The position numbers and the translations under genes are program-made. A stretch of 64,000 bases of DNA from CALVGQ01 sp964370435 (GTDB lineage Bacteria; Bacillota_I; Bacilli_A; Erysipelotrichales; Erysipelotrichaceae), in contig CAYJJG010000001.1 of the NCBI GenBank assembly GCA_964370435.1, positions 1-64,000 of the forward strand, read 5' to 3'. Within the stretch, counting starts at the first letter, position 1. Each line of letters opens with the position of its first letter. Below are positions 8,148 to 16,791 of this stretch, one piece after another. The notes below the pieces were generated by a model that saw nothing but the letters and a program-made list of their open reading frames with translations, ran no database searches and was not told the DNA's origin.

Positions 8148-9263
8148 CTAGATTTTATCTCTGCGTTTTACATAAACTGGCTCTTCTTTAGTACCTGTAA
8201 GTTTCTTAACAGTTTGTACAATAGCTTCTTTATCGACAATTACATTTTCTAAATAAGCATCTTCACCTATATAAGCTCCTTGTAATAAAATACTATTTTT
8301 AATGACAGCACCTTTTTTAATTACCACGCTACGTCCAAGAACACAGTTTTCTAACGTTCCCTCAATGAAACATCCATTGGCAATAGCACAGCCTTTAACA
8401 TTAGCCTCTTTAGCGTATTGTGTAGGCCATGAGTCATTAGTTTTTGTATAGAACGTCCAATCATCACTGAATAATTCTCGTGCTCGCTTTAGTGTACTAA
8501 CTTCTAAGCTTTCATTAAAATACGATTTTAAATTATTAACACAGGCAATATAACCTTTATGACTTATTGCTCCGACTTTATATTCTTCTAAACTATCTGT
8601 CACTATATCTTTAAACCAATATAGAGAACTAACTTGTGACGCTTCCTTAACTAACTCAATAAACAAACGTTTAGAAAGCACATAACACTCCATAGAAATA
8701 TTAGCACTCTTAAACTTACCACGATTACACTCTACCCCAATAACACGTTGTTGGTCATCTAATTTAAGCGCATCACACTCATAAAAATGTTCCTTCGCAT
8801 TATTAATAGGTTTATACATAATCGATATATCATTACCAGAAGCAATATGTTCTTTTAGCACTTTAGAGTAGTCAGAGCGATATACCATAAAGGTAGGCGC
8901 TATGATTACATAGGGTTTATTTACTTCTTCTATAAAATGCATGTTTTGCATAAAATTCGCAATATCGGTATTATAGGCTTCACTAGCCATTCTTTTTTCA
9001 CCATGAAGAATATGCATTTTCCCACGCTTAGGATTAATGTTATATTGTGCTCCATCACCTATATGTTCAATAATAGAGCGTGGTTTATTTTTAATATATA
9101 CTTGGATTTGTTCAATCCCAGAGTTACTCATATTAGAAAGCGTAAAGTCAATTAAGCGATAGCGTCCTAAAAATGAAATTGCACTCACTGTTCGATAATC
9201 ACACATACCTGCTACATCAATAGAATTTTGTTCAAAATTGATAATACCTAATGCATCACACAT
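8148..9263 (-). CDS. glgD: GlgD, non-catalytic partner of ADP-glucose pyrophosphorylase
   Basis: Paralogue of GlgC that forms the GlgC/GlgD complex in Bacillota and modulates its activity. 371 residues. The N-terminus has the nucleotidyltransferase fold but the nucleotide-binding motif GGxGxRL is replaced by a divergent start (MCDALGIINFEQNS), while GRYRLIDFTLSNMSNSGI is retained; this is the standard GlgD signature. The C-terminus shows left-handed beta-helix hexapeptide repeats (IANGCFIEGTLENCVLGRSV and following). It follows glgC by 3 bases. Confidence 0.95.
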   Translation of the reverse strand: MCDALGIINFEQNSIDVAGMCDYRTVSAISFLGRYRLIDFTLSNMSNSGIEQIQVYIKNKPRSIIEHIGDGAQYNINPKRGKMHILHGEKRMASEAYNTDIANFMQNMHFIEEVNKPYVIIAPTFMVYRSDYSKVLKEHIASGNDISIMYKPINNAKEHFYECDALKLDDQQRVIGVECNRGKFKSANISMECYVLSKRLFIELVKEASQVSSLYWFKDIVTDSLEEYKVGAISHKGYIACVNNLKSYFNESLEVSTLKRARELFSDDWTFYTKTNDSWPTQYAKEANVKGCAIANGCFIEGTLENCVLGRSVVIKKGAVIKNSILLQGAYIGEDAYLENVIVDKEAIVQTVKKLTGTKEEPVYVKRRDKI

Positions 9264-9266
9264 CGT

Positions 9267-10406
9267 CTAGTCCCCCTTACTCACTTTTTTTGCTACTAAC
9301 TCAATGGTTTCACTATCAGCTGATCCTACTATTGCTCCAGCCTCAATCACTACATTCTCTTTAACAATACATCGTGTAACTTGTGCATTGGCGCCAATTT
9401 TTACTCCTGGCATTAACACACTATCAATTACTTTTGCATCTTTCATAACTACTGAATTACTAAAAATCACAGAATTTTCAACATGCCCCTCAACTATTGC
9501 CCCTTGTGTTATATAGGCATTTTTAACTACTGCATCTTCACCAATAAACTGTGGATGATTCATAGTATCTTCTGTATATATTTTCCAAGTAGGATCTGAT
9601 AAATCTAATTCATTTATTGGATTAAGCAAATTCATATTTGCTTCCCATAAACTATCTATTGTTCCTACATCTTTCCAATATCCATTGAAGCGATAGGCTA
9701 AACACTTTTTATTAAGGTTTAGATAAGTAGGAATAATGTCTTTTCCAAAATCATGTTCAGATTCAATATTTTTATCATCATCATTCAAAATTTTTCTTAA
9801 TGTCTTATAGTTAAAAATATAAATTCCCATTGATGCTAAATTACTCTTTGGCTTTTCAGGTTTTTCTTCAAAATCTATTATCCAATCATTTTTATCAGTA
9901 TTCATGATACCAAAACGACTAGCTTCTTTTGTTGAAACCTCTAAAACTGCTATAGTGCAATCAGCATTCGCAGCTTTATGTGCTGATAGCATTTTAGCAT
10001 AATTCATCTTATAAATATGATCTCCCGATAATAAGAGCACATACTCAGCTTCCATTTGATCTAGAAAGTCGATATTTTGTGTTATAGCATCTGCAGTACC
10101 ACGATAAATATTAAAACCTGTCTCATCTTTTTCACGCGGTGGTAGCACAAAAACACCTCTACCTGCACCATCTAATCCCCAATAATGATCCCTTGCTACA
10201 TATGAATTTAAAAGAATTGACTCATATTGCGTTAGTACACCTACAACTGAAATACCTGAATTAGCACAGTTACTTAAGGGGAAATCAATAATACGATATT
10301 TTCCACCGTAATGTACTGCGGGTTTAGCCACTTTCTTAGTTAAGTCATACAACCGACTGCCTCTTCCGCCGGCTAAAATCATTGCAACCATATTATCTGC
10401 TCTCAT
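9267..10406 (-). CDS. glgC: Glucose-1-phosphate adenylyltransferase, catalytic subunit
   Basis: Makes ADP-glucose from glucose 1-phosphate and ATP, the committed step of glycogen synthesis. 379 residues, close to the Bacillus enzyme. Residues 11-18 carry the nucleotide loop LAGGRGSRL, followed by GGKYRIIDFPLSNCANSGI; the sugar-phosphate region EEKPEKPKSNLASMGIYIF and a C-terminal beta-helix are present. ATG at 10406 is preceded by AAAGGAG at good distance. First gene of the glg operon, behind a leader of roughly 165 nt containing a perfect dyad. Confidence 0.97.
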   Translation of the reverse strand: MRADNMVAMILAGGRGSRLYDLTKKVAKPAVHYGGKYRIIDFPLSNCANSGISVVGVLTQYESILLNSYVARDHYWGLDGAGRGVFVLPPREKDETGFNIYRGTADAITQNIDFLDQMEAEYVLLLSGDHIYKMNYAKMLSAHKAANADCTIAVLEVSTKEASRFGIMNTDKNDWIIDFEEKPEKPKSNLASMGIYIFNYKTLRKILNDDDKNIESEHDFGKDIIPTYLNLNKKCLAYRFNGYWKDVGTIDSLWEANMNLLNPINELDLSDPTWKIYTEDTMNHPQFIGEDAVVKNAYITQGAIVEGHVENSVIFSNSVVMKDAKVIDSVLMPGVKIGANAQVTRCIVKENVVIEAGAIVGSADSETIELVAKKVSKGD

Positions 10407-10488
10407 AGTATTATCTCCTTTATTCTTCCATGGGCAATCGCAATCTTTTTAAAACTTTAATTAATTATATTCATTATCTTTACAGTTT

Positions 10489-10505
10489 TTTGTCGAATCG
10501 ACAAA
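10489..10505. promoter_or_regulatory. 17-bp perfect dyad in the glgC leader
   Basis: TTTGTCGA and TCGACAAA flank a single central base. With a one-base centre it cannot form a full RNA hairpin, so a protein-binding DNA operator is more likely. It lies between the promoter and the glgC ATG, where bound protein would act as a roadblock. The regulator is unknown. Confidence 0.5.
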
Positions 10506-10578
10506 TGATTCTTATAAGATGTAACGCCTTAAATCCCCTCCTTAAAATTTCTTCTTGTTGCATCTTTTTACTAAATAA

Positions 10579-10587
10579 AGTATACCA
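10579..10587 (-). promoter_or_regulatory. glgC promoter (extended -10)
   Basis: TGGTATACT on the minus strand is an extended -10 element. No convincing -35 box at 17 bases, but T/A-rich repeats of TTTACTATTTA lie upstream. Transcription starting near 10572 would give a leader of about 165 nt. Confidence 0.5.
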
Positions 10588-10611
10588 TAAATAGTAAATA
10601 AATAGTAAAAA

Positions 10612-10641
10612 AAATCCAAGTATTTTATTCTACTTAGATTT
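10612..10641 (-). terminator. Terminator overlapping the folC stop codon
   Basis: Arms 10612-10622 and 10631-10641 (AAATCCAAGTA/TACTTAGATTT, one mismatch) followed on the minus strand by an eight-T run. The folC stop codon (10634-10636) is inside the upstream arm. Confidence 0.75.
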
Positions 10642-11863
10642 TTTGTTGAGCTATTAAATAAGTTCTAACTTCACTAATGAAATATAATGATCCACAAACA
10701 ATTATCGTTCCTTGTTTATTTTGTGTTTTAGCATAAGCTATTGCTTCTTTCCAATCTTCAATTACTTGAATATTAGCTTTAGTTTTTAATGCACTTGCTT
10801 TAGCTGCTCGATAAAAATCAAACTCAGTAACTATCATACGGGTACAATTATCATATAATAGTTCTATCATTTCTTGAGTATCTTTATCTTTCAGTACTGC
10901 AAAAACAACATAAAGCGGTAATGCCTCTTTTTTTAAACTTTCTATTAATGCTTTGACTCCATGTATATTATGAGCGCCATCAATAATAATCTTAGGGTTT
11001 TGAGCTAGCTCTTCATATCGTCCAGCCCATGTGCTTTTTTGTATGCCACACTTAATCTGTTGAATATTTATAGTAATAAGCCCGTGTTTTGAGCATTGAT
11101 AAAGTGTTTCTATTGCGCAACAGGCATTGTGCATTTGATAAAGTGCTTGTTGCTTATGTTCAAAAGTTATATCACGATAGCTAAAATGATTTTCGTTGAT
11201 TGAAGTAATCGGCTTTAACATATTAACCGCTGCTTCGTTATCCTCAGCAATTTTTTTAATAACCGAGACACATTCTTCTTTGCTTTCACCACAAATAACT
11301 AAACCTTGATCTTTTATTATTCCTGCCTTTTCATAAGCTATGGCTGATAACTCATAACCTAGTTTATCCATGTGGTCCATATCTATAGATACAATAATCG
11401 ATGCTAAACTATGTTCTATAACATTAGTACAATCTAAACGGCCTCCAATACCGACTTCTAAAACTACGATATCTACCTGGTTCTGGACAAAATAAATACT
11501 CATTATTTCAAAATCTATTTCAAACATATTTAAATTGTATTTTTCCCAAAGTGTTTTTCGCTCATTACAAATAGCTAAAAAAGAAAAATCATCAATCCAC
11601 TCATGATTAATGCAAATACGATCTTGGTGGCAAACTAAATGAGGCGAAGTGAATGTTCCTACTTTATAACCTGCTTCCATTAAACAGTCACAAAGATAAT
11701 TACAAGTACTTCCTTTACCGTTAGTTCCAGCAACATGAATATATTTTAATTGATTAACATAATTATTCTCTTGTTTAATATAGTTTTTAAAATGCTCAAA
11801 ACCTAAATTATTACCTTTTCTATGAGTAACCCAAGAAATTGCTTCTTCTACGGTATTAAACAT
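10634..11863 (-). CDS. folC: Folylpolyglutamate synthase / dihydrofolate synthase
   Basis: Mur-ligase-family ATP-dependent ligase that adds glutamate to folates (and possibly makes dihydrofolate). 409 residues, slightly short but complete. ATP P-loop HVAGTNGKGSTCNYL at about 44-58, metal/omega-loop region TSPHLV, the VVLEVGIGGRLDCTN block and IIDGAHNIHG in the C-terminal domain are all visible. It starts directly after the ung stop codon, so translation is likely coupled. Part of a lipoprotein-ung-folC operon. Confidence 0.94.
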   Translation of the reverse strand: MFNTVEEAISWVTHRKGNNLGFEHFKNYIKQENNYVNQLKYIHVAGTNGKGSTCNYLCDCLMEAGYKVGTFTSPHLVCHQDRICINHEWIDDFSFLAICNERKTLWEKYNLNMFEIDFEIMSIYFVQNQVDIVVLEVGIGGRLDCTNVIEHSLASIIVSIDMDHMDKLGYELSAIAYEKAGIIKDQGLVICGESKEECVSVIKKIAEDNEAAVNMLKPITSINENHFSYRDITFEHKQQALYQMHNACCAIETLYQCSKHGLITINIQQIKCGIQKSTWAGRYEELAQNPKIIIDGAHNIHGVKALIESLKKEALPLYVVFAVLKDKDTQEMIELLYDNCTRMIVTEFDFYRAAKASALKTKANIQVIEDWKEAIAYAKTQNKQGTIIVCGSLYFISEVRTYLIAQQKI

Positions 11864-12523
11864 CTATTCTATAACCTGCCAATCTATAGGCTTTATTTGT
11901 TTTGATATTAAAAACGCATTGCATTTTGAAAAAGGTTTTGATCCAAAAAAACCTTGATAAGCACTTAGTGGTGAGGGATGTACTCCCTCTATGATTAAAT
12001 GATGTTCATTAGTAATTAATTTCTTTTTATCGCGAGCATTTTTCCCCCAAAGTATGAATACTACAGGATCTTCTTTTTGATTTATCTTTTTAATAACTTC
12101 ATCGCTAAATACATTCCAACCACAACGACTATGGCTATTAGCTTTGCCTTGTTCTACTGTTAAAGTAGTATTTAATAAAAATACTCCTTGTTTAGCCCAG
12201 GATGTTAAATTACCGTGACTTGGGATGCTACAGTTTAAATCACTATTTAATTCTTTATAAATATTAACTAAGCTTGGAGGCACTTTTACTCTCTTAAGAA
12301 CAGAGAAACATAACCCATGAGCTTGGTTGGGCTGATGATATGGGTCTTGACCAAGAATAACAACTTTAATTTCATTATATGGTGTATAGGAAAATACATT
12401 CATTCTATCTTCTTTTTTAGGATATATTATTTTTGTTGTGCTCTCTTCCTCTAAAAATGCAATAATATTTAAAAAATACTCTTTTTTAAATTCTTCATCT
12501 AAGAATGCTTTCCACTCATTCAT
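11864..12523 (-). CDS. ung: Uracil-DNA glycosylase (family 1)
   Basis: Removes uracil from DNA in base excision repair. 219 residues, typical. The water-activating motif GQDPYHQPNQAHGL (about 59-72), the Asn of LLNTTLTVE, and the DNA-intercalation motif HPSPLSA (about 181-187) are all intact. It lies between an orphan solute-binding lipoprotein gene (10-base gap) and folC (no gap). Confidence 0.97.
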   Translation of the reverse strand: MNEWKAFLDEEFKKEYFLNIIAFLEEESTTKIIYPKKEDRMNVFSYTPYNEIKVVILGQDPYHQPNQAHGLCFSVLKRVKVPPSLVNIYKELNSDLNCSIPSHGNLTSWAKQGVFLLNTTLTVEQGKANSHSRCGWNVFSDEVIKKINQKEDPVVFILWGKNARDKKKLITNEHHLIIEGVHPSPLSAYQGFFGSKPFSKCNAFLISKQIKPIDWQVIE

Positions 12524-12533
12524 ACTTTACCTC

Positions 12534-13919
12534 TTACTTTTCATTAGCCTCTTCATCAGCCTCTACATAAGGATCCATCCAGGTATCACTTAATTCTATA
12601 ATTTTAGTTTGTGCATCAACAGGAGTTAATTTTTGATAAAAAACTTCAATCATTGTATCCATAATTGCCGTCTCTTTAAACATATCCCACCCTGCAACGC
12701 TACTATCTAGTTCATAGGCAACCATGGACTCTTCAAATCCATACATCATAGCATACGATATTTGTTTAGTGTTTTCATCTTTAAATTCTAATTCTACATT
12801 TTCATCTAAGTGATTTACAAGTAGTGGTTGCTCAGAATGTGATGCAAAAAGTTGTAAACCTTCATTACTTCTAATTAGGCTTAGAAGTTCTAAAACTGCA
12901 TTAATATAAGGTGTATCCTTATTAATGACATAACCTACACTTTGAACACTAGTTAAAGGTTGAATACCATTAAAAGTAGGTAGTGCTGAAAAGTAATAGT
13001 TTTGATTAGTTTGTTCCTCATAGCCAGCATAGTGCATTGTGCTATGTACAAAATTAAAAACGCTATTACTGTCACGCATATAAAATTCACTATTCCATTT
13101 AGAAAACTCTTGGCGCGTATCCTCTGGATTAAACACAAACTCAGTTTCATTAGGATAAAGCCACTGCATTTGACCAAGACTTGCTAAATCATTTAAGTTT
13201 ACAAGGAAATCTTTACTATCAAAACCTGGATCACTCGCAAGATAAGATTCAAAAGGAGTAAATCCACCAAAACTTAAAAGAGTTTGGGTTAAATATTCGT
13301 CATCAAAATTGAAATTAAAAATAGTAGCCACTTCTTTTTCATTAAAGATAATAGGTTGACTTTGTGTTTGTTGCCATACATTTATTTTTTCAAAAGTATC
13401 TAAAGCATCAATAAGTCCATCCTCATTTAAATCACTCATATCAACACCTAGTGATTCTAACATCGTATAGTTACTTGAAAACATCCACCCTGAAGCATAC
13501 ATAGGTATAAAGTAAAAACCATTACGATTTAAAGCATCTCCATATTGATCTACACTATTTTCTTTAATTTCATTTTTAACTCTATTATCTATTTCCAATA
13601 AATACTCATTTAATTTAGCTGCTTCAGATGCGTAAATTAATGTGATATCACTAGAACTATTTAGAAATGTTTTTCCATCATAATTATTTTGTACCACATA
13701 GCTTACTGTGTTTTGATGATTAGGATAGGTTTCATTCCATAACTGAACCAAGGCTTCCCCAAGTAATTCATTTTCTACTGCAACACTTATTGTAGCATCA
13801 TCTTCAATTAAGTATTGTTTATTTTCATTGTGATAACATACATTACCATCACAGCTAACTTCACTTGAGCATCCACTAAACAGTGCAATGCTCATCATCA
13901 ATATAAGTAATAATTTCAT
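12534..13919 (-). CDS. Solute-binding-protein-like lipoprotein with an EF-hand-like loop
   Basis: The 461-residue product starts with a lipoprotein signal peptide (MKLLLILMMSIALFSGCSS, lipidated Cys at 17). The rest resembles extracellular family 1 solute-binding proteins of ABC sugar importers in size and layout, but I find no diagnostic ligand motif. A loop DLNEDGLIDALDTFE (about residues 167-181) looks like a calcium-binding EF-hand or dockerin-type loop. No permease or ATPase genes are near; the neighbours are ung and folC, so it is an orphan. The ligand is unknown; it may share a transporter encoded elsewhere or serve another surface role. Confidence 0.7.
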   Translation of the reverse strand: MKLLLILMMSIALFSGCSSEVSCDGNVCYHNENKQYLIEDDATISVAVENELLGEALVQLWNETYPNHQNTVSYVVQNNYDGKTFLNSSSDITLIYASEAAKLNEYLLEIDNRVKNEIKENSVDQYGDALNRNGFYFIPMYASGWMFSSNYTMLESLGVDMSDLNEDGLIDALDTFEKINVWQQTQSQPIIFNEKEVATIFNFNFDDEYLTQTLLSFGGFTPFESYLASDPGFDSKDFLVNLNDLASLGQMQWLYPNETEFVFNPEDTRQEFSKWNSEFYMRDSNSVFNFVHSTMHYAGYEEQTNQNYYFSALPTFNGIQPLTSVQSVGYVINKDTPYINAVLELLSLIRSNEGLQLFASHSEQPLLVNHLDENVELEFKDENTKQISYAMMYGFEESMVAYELDSSVAGWDMFKETAIMDTMIEVFYQKLTPVDAQTKIIELSDTWMDPYVEADEEANEK

Positions 13920-14031
13920 AGTCCACCTCTACACTGTTATCATTATACTAAATCTGTACTCGCTTTAAAATAACTTTAGTAATTTATTATTAAAATTATC
14001 TTTTTATTCTACACTATTTTTATAAACTAAA

Positions 14032-14058
14032 AAAGAATCGATTTCATCGACTCTCTTT
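14032..14058 (-). terminator. Terminator of the cdaA-cdaR-glmM operon
   Basis: Arms AAAGAATCGAT and ATCGACTCTCTTT with a 3-nt loop and a T-rich tail on the minus strand, 3 bases after the glmM stop. Confidence 0.75.
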
Positions 14059-14060
14059 AG

Positions 14061-15386
14061 TTATCTATTAATATAATCAATAATTTGGTATACATACTTA
14101 TGACATAATTCATCACTTTCTGCTTCAACCATTACACGTACAAGAGGTTCAGTTCCAGAAGGTCTAACTAACACTCTTCCATTACTTCCAAGAGCTTCTT
14201 CAACCTTGGCAATTTCTTTTTTGATATCTTCATCATTAAGCACTGCCACTTTATCTTCAACTGGAACATTCACTAATAATTGTGGGTAGATTTTTAAACC
14301 TTCACTTAACTGTTCTATTGATTTACCCGTAAGTTTCATAACTTCTAATAATTTACATGCACTTAACAAGCCATCACCTGTAGTTGCATGTTCCTTAAAT
14401 ATAATATGACCTGATTGTTCACCACCAAGTACATAATCATTCTTAACCATACACTCATATACATACTTGTCTCCAACTGCTGTGGATTCTGTGCTAATGC
14501 CAGATTTTTCCATTGCTTTAAAGAATCCAAGGTTTGCCATTACTGTAGTAACTACAGTATTTTTTGTAAGCATATTTTCATTTTTTAAATAATTTCCACA
14601 AATATACAGTATGTAATCCCCATCAATTAATTCACCATTTTTATTAACTGCGATTAATCTATCAGCATCGCCATCAAAAGCTAACCCTAAATCAAAATCC
14701 CCTTTTTTCATTAGTTCTTGTAAATCTTCTGGATGAGTAGATCCGCAGTTAGTATTAATGTTAACTCCATTAGGTTGATTATGAATTACTGTACACTTTG
14801 CATTCAGTTTAGTTAAAACCTGCTCAGCAGCACTAGTAGCACTACCATTAGCACAATCAAGAGCTACTTTTAGACCACTAAAATCTACTTTAAACATTGC
14901 ACTAATCCATTCTTTATAATAAGTTAACCCTTCACTATAATGAATTACTTCAGCAATTTGGTCCTCGCTTTTTAAATCTACCGTGTATTTTCCATCAATG
15001 TAATCTTCAATTTTTTGTTCACTAGCAGCATCTAGTTTCTCACCACTAGCACTAAAAACTTTAATTCCATTATCATAATAAGGATTATGACTAGCGGAGA
15101 TCATTACTCCGCAGTCAAAGCCTTGGGTTCTAACTAAATAAGCTACTGCTGGTGTGGGACAAACATCTAATAAATATACCTGTGCTCCTGTACTTGTAGC
15201 TCCAGCAGCAATAGCACTCTCAAGCATACTACCTGAAAGACGTGTGTCTTTTCCAACAACAATTTTTGCTTTTTTATTTTGGCTATAAATATATCCTAGA
15301 GCCTGGCCTATTTGAAAAGCACGTTCTACTTTTAAAGTAACATTTGCTTTACCACGTATACCATCTGTTCCAAAATATTTACCCAT
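14061..15386 (-). CDS. glmM: Phosphoglucosamine mutase
   Basis: Converts glucosamine 6-phosphate to glucosamine 1-phosphate for UDP-GlcNAc and cell-wall synthesis. The start is taken at the ATG at 15386 (MGKYFGTDGIRG), the usual N-terminus, with GGAG upstream; a frame extension upstream overlaps the preceding gene and is not used. This gives 441 residues. The phosphoserine loop ISASHNPYYDNGIK (Ser about 97), the metal site DGDADR and the sugar loop GGEQSGH, plus the phosphate-binding RPSGTEPLVRVM, are present. Last gene of the cdaA-cdaR-glmM operon, almost touching cdaR. Confidence 0.97.
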   Translation of the reverse strand: MGKYFGTDGIRGKANVTLKVERAFQIGQALGYIYSQNKKAKIVVGKDTRLSGSMLESAIAAGATSTGAQVYLLDVCPTPAVAYLVRTQGFDCGVMISASHNPYYDNGIKVFSASGEKLDAASEQKIEDYIDGKYTVDLKSEDQIAEVIHYSEGLTYYKEWISAMFKVDFSGLKVALDCANGSATSAAEQVLTKLNAKCTVIHNQPNGVNINTNCGSTHPEDLQELMKKGDFDLGLAFDGDADRLIAVNKNGELIDGDYILYICGNYLKNENMLTKNTVVTTVMANLGFFKAMEKSGISTESTAVGDKYVYECMVKNDYVLGGEQSGHIIFKEHATTGDGLLSACKLLEVMKLTGKSIEQLSEGLKIYPQLLVNVPVEDKVAVLNDEDIKKEIAKVEEALGSNGRVLVRPSGTEPLVRVMVEAESDELCHKYVYQIIDYINR

Positions 15387-15387
15387 C

Positions 15388-16791
15388 TTAATTCTCATCT
15401 CCTTGTGGCGTTTCTTGATCTGATTGCGGTGTTTCATCGTCCGCACCAATAATCGTTGCCGTTATAGAAGAAGTTAAAGGTGTCATCGTAACCAATAAAT
15501 CATTTCTTGGTGTTATCTGTACCGGTATTTCTTGTTCTCCTACTGTTAAATTCGCAAAATCTACATAGACATAGATATCAGCTGCAGTAATTTTATCAAT
15601 ATTGCTTTGTGTACCTTTAATCTCAACATCCACTGTCGTTTGAGCAAAATCAGCACGATATCCTTCTACATTATTACGATAGTAGATAGAAACATCTTCG
15701 ATAACCTTAGTTACAGCTTCACCTAGTTTAATATCCATATTAACACGAGTAACACTTAAATCTCTAACTCCTGTTGGAAGGTTAATACCTTTATATAAAC
15801 GTTGATCACTTGTTAACTGTGATGCATCAAAATTAACAATAACACTATCTAACACATTAAGTACTGAATCCGGTGCATACACAACAACTGAATTATGATC
15901 CATTAAAATTGAATCAATAGCCATATTGTTAGGAACTTCTCCTTGCGGTTCTACTACTATAGAAACCTGTTTACTTGGTGAAGTTACTTTAACATCTACC
16001 TGAACTGTCTCAGGTCTAATATCAGCATCTACAATATTTCCTGATTGATCATAAGCCACTAGTGTTGCCTGTGTTGTGAAATCTGCACTCACACCAGAAA
16101 CATCAATAAGCGCTTTGATAAAGGCAATGGAATCTAGCTTTTCTTGTGATGCACGAACAGCAACCCTAGTCATTTCAAAATCTGGCTCACCTAATGCATA
16201 AATATTTTCCATTTCATCTGTATTGATATAATCGTAGCTTATATCAAAGTTTTGAGTAACTTTCTCTTTTATAGTAACTGTGATATTCGTTGGATTAATA
16301 TTAACATCTAATCCATTAATAAAACGATCTCCTGTTAAATTCACAATATGCGTTCCTGCTGATAGGTTGTTTAAATTAGCTACAACCTGATAATCTGAAG
16401 AACTTCTCTGCGTTGCGATAGTAGTTTGATCCCCTACTATAACAACCTCACAATCCTCAGGCACACCACTTATTTCCCATTTGTCAGAATTATAATCAAC
16501 TACAATAGGTACACTATTGAAGGTATAACTACTCATTGCTGAAGAGTTAAATAAATTAGTAGTTTCATTCATATTAATTGTCATATATAACATCAATGCT
16601 AATAATAATGAGACTAATACACTATATCTTGGATTAAACATGAAACGATCAATTGTTGCCGAAAACATTCTAACAATTCTTAAAAAAGCGATTTCAAAAG
16701 TTTCATATGTTTTAGAGACCTTTTGACTTTGATTGGCTATTCTCTTAGCCATATCGACTTTCTTATGATACTCTTTTGACTTTCTTCCCAT
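15388..16791 (-). CDS. cdaR: YbbR-domain protein CdaR, regulator of CdaA
   Basis: Membrane-anchored partner that modulates the diadenylate cyclase CdaA. 467 residues: a basic cytoplasmic N-terminus (about 1-55), one transmembrane segment (SVLVSLLLALMLYMTI, about 58-75), then an extracellular part made of repeated YbbR beta domains, recognisable by recurring units such as VTITIKEK/VQVDVKVTSPSKQ/VDVEIKGT. The C-terminus ends in a Gln/Asp/Glu-rich tail. Its ATG overlaps the cdaA stop by one base (TAATG), so translation is coupled. The gene order cdaA-cdaR-glmM is conserved across Bacillota and supports the call. Confidence 0.92.
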   Translation of the reverse strand: MGRKSKEYHKKVDMAKRIANQSQKVSKTYETFEIAFLRIVRMFSATIDRFMFNPRYSVLVSLLLALMLYMTINMNETTNLFNSSAMSSYTFNSVPIVVDYNSDKWEISGVPEDCEVVIVGDQTTIATQRSSSDYQVVANLNNLSAGTHIVNLTGDRFINGLDVNINPTNITVTIKEKVTQNFDISYDYINTDEMENIYALGEPDFEMTRVAVRASQEKLDSIAFIKALIDVSGVSADFTTQATLVAYDQSGNIVDADIRPETVQVDVKVTSPSKQVSIVVEPQGEVPNNMAIDSILMDHNSVVVYAPDSVLNVLDSVIVNFDASQLTSDQRLYKGINLPTGVRDLSVTRVNMDIKLGEAVTKVIEDVSIYYRNNVEGYRADFAQTTVDVEIKGTQSNIDKITAADIYVYVDFANLTVGEQEIPVQITPRNDLLVTMTPLTSSITATIIGADDETPQSDQETPQGDEN

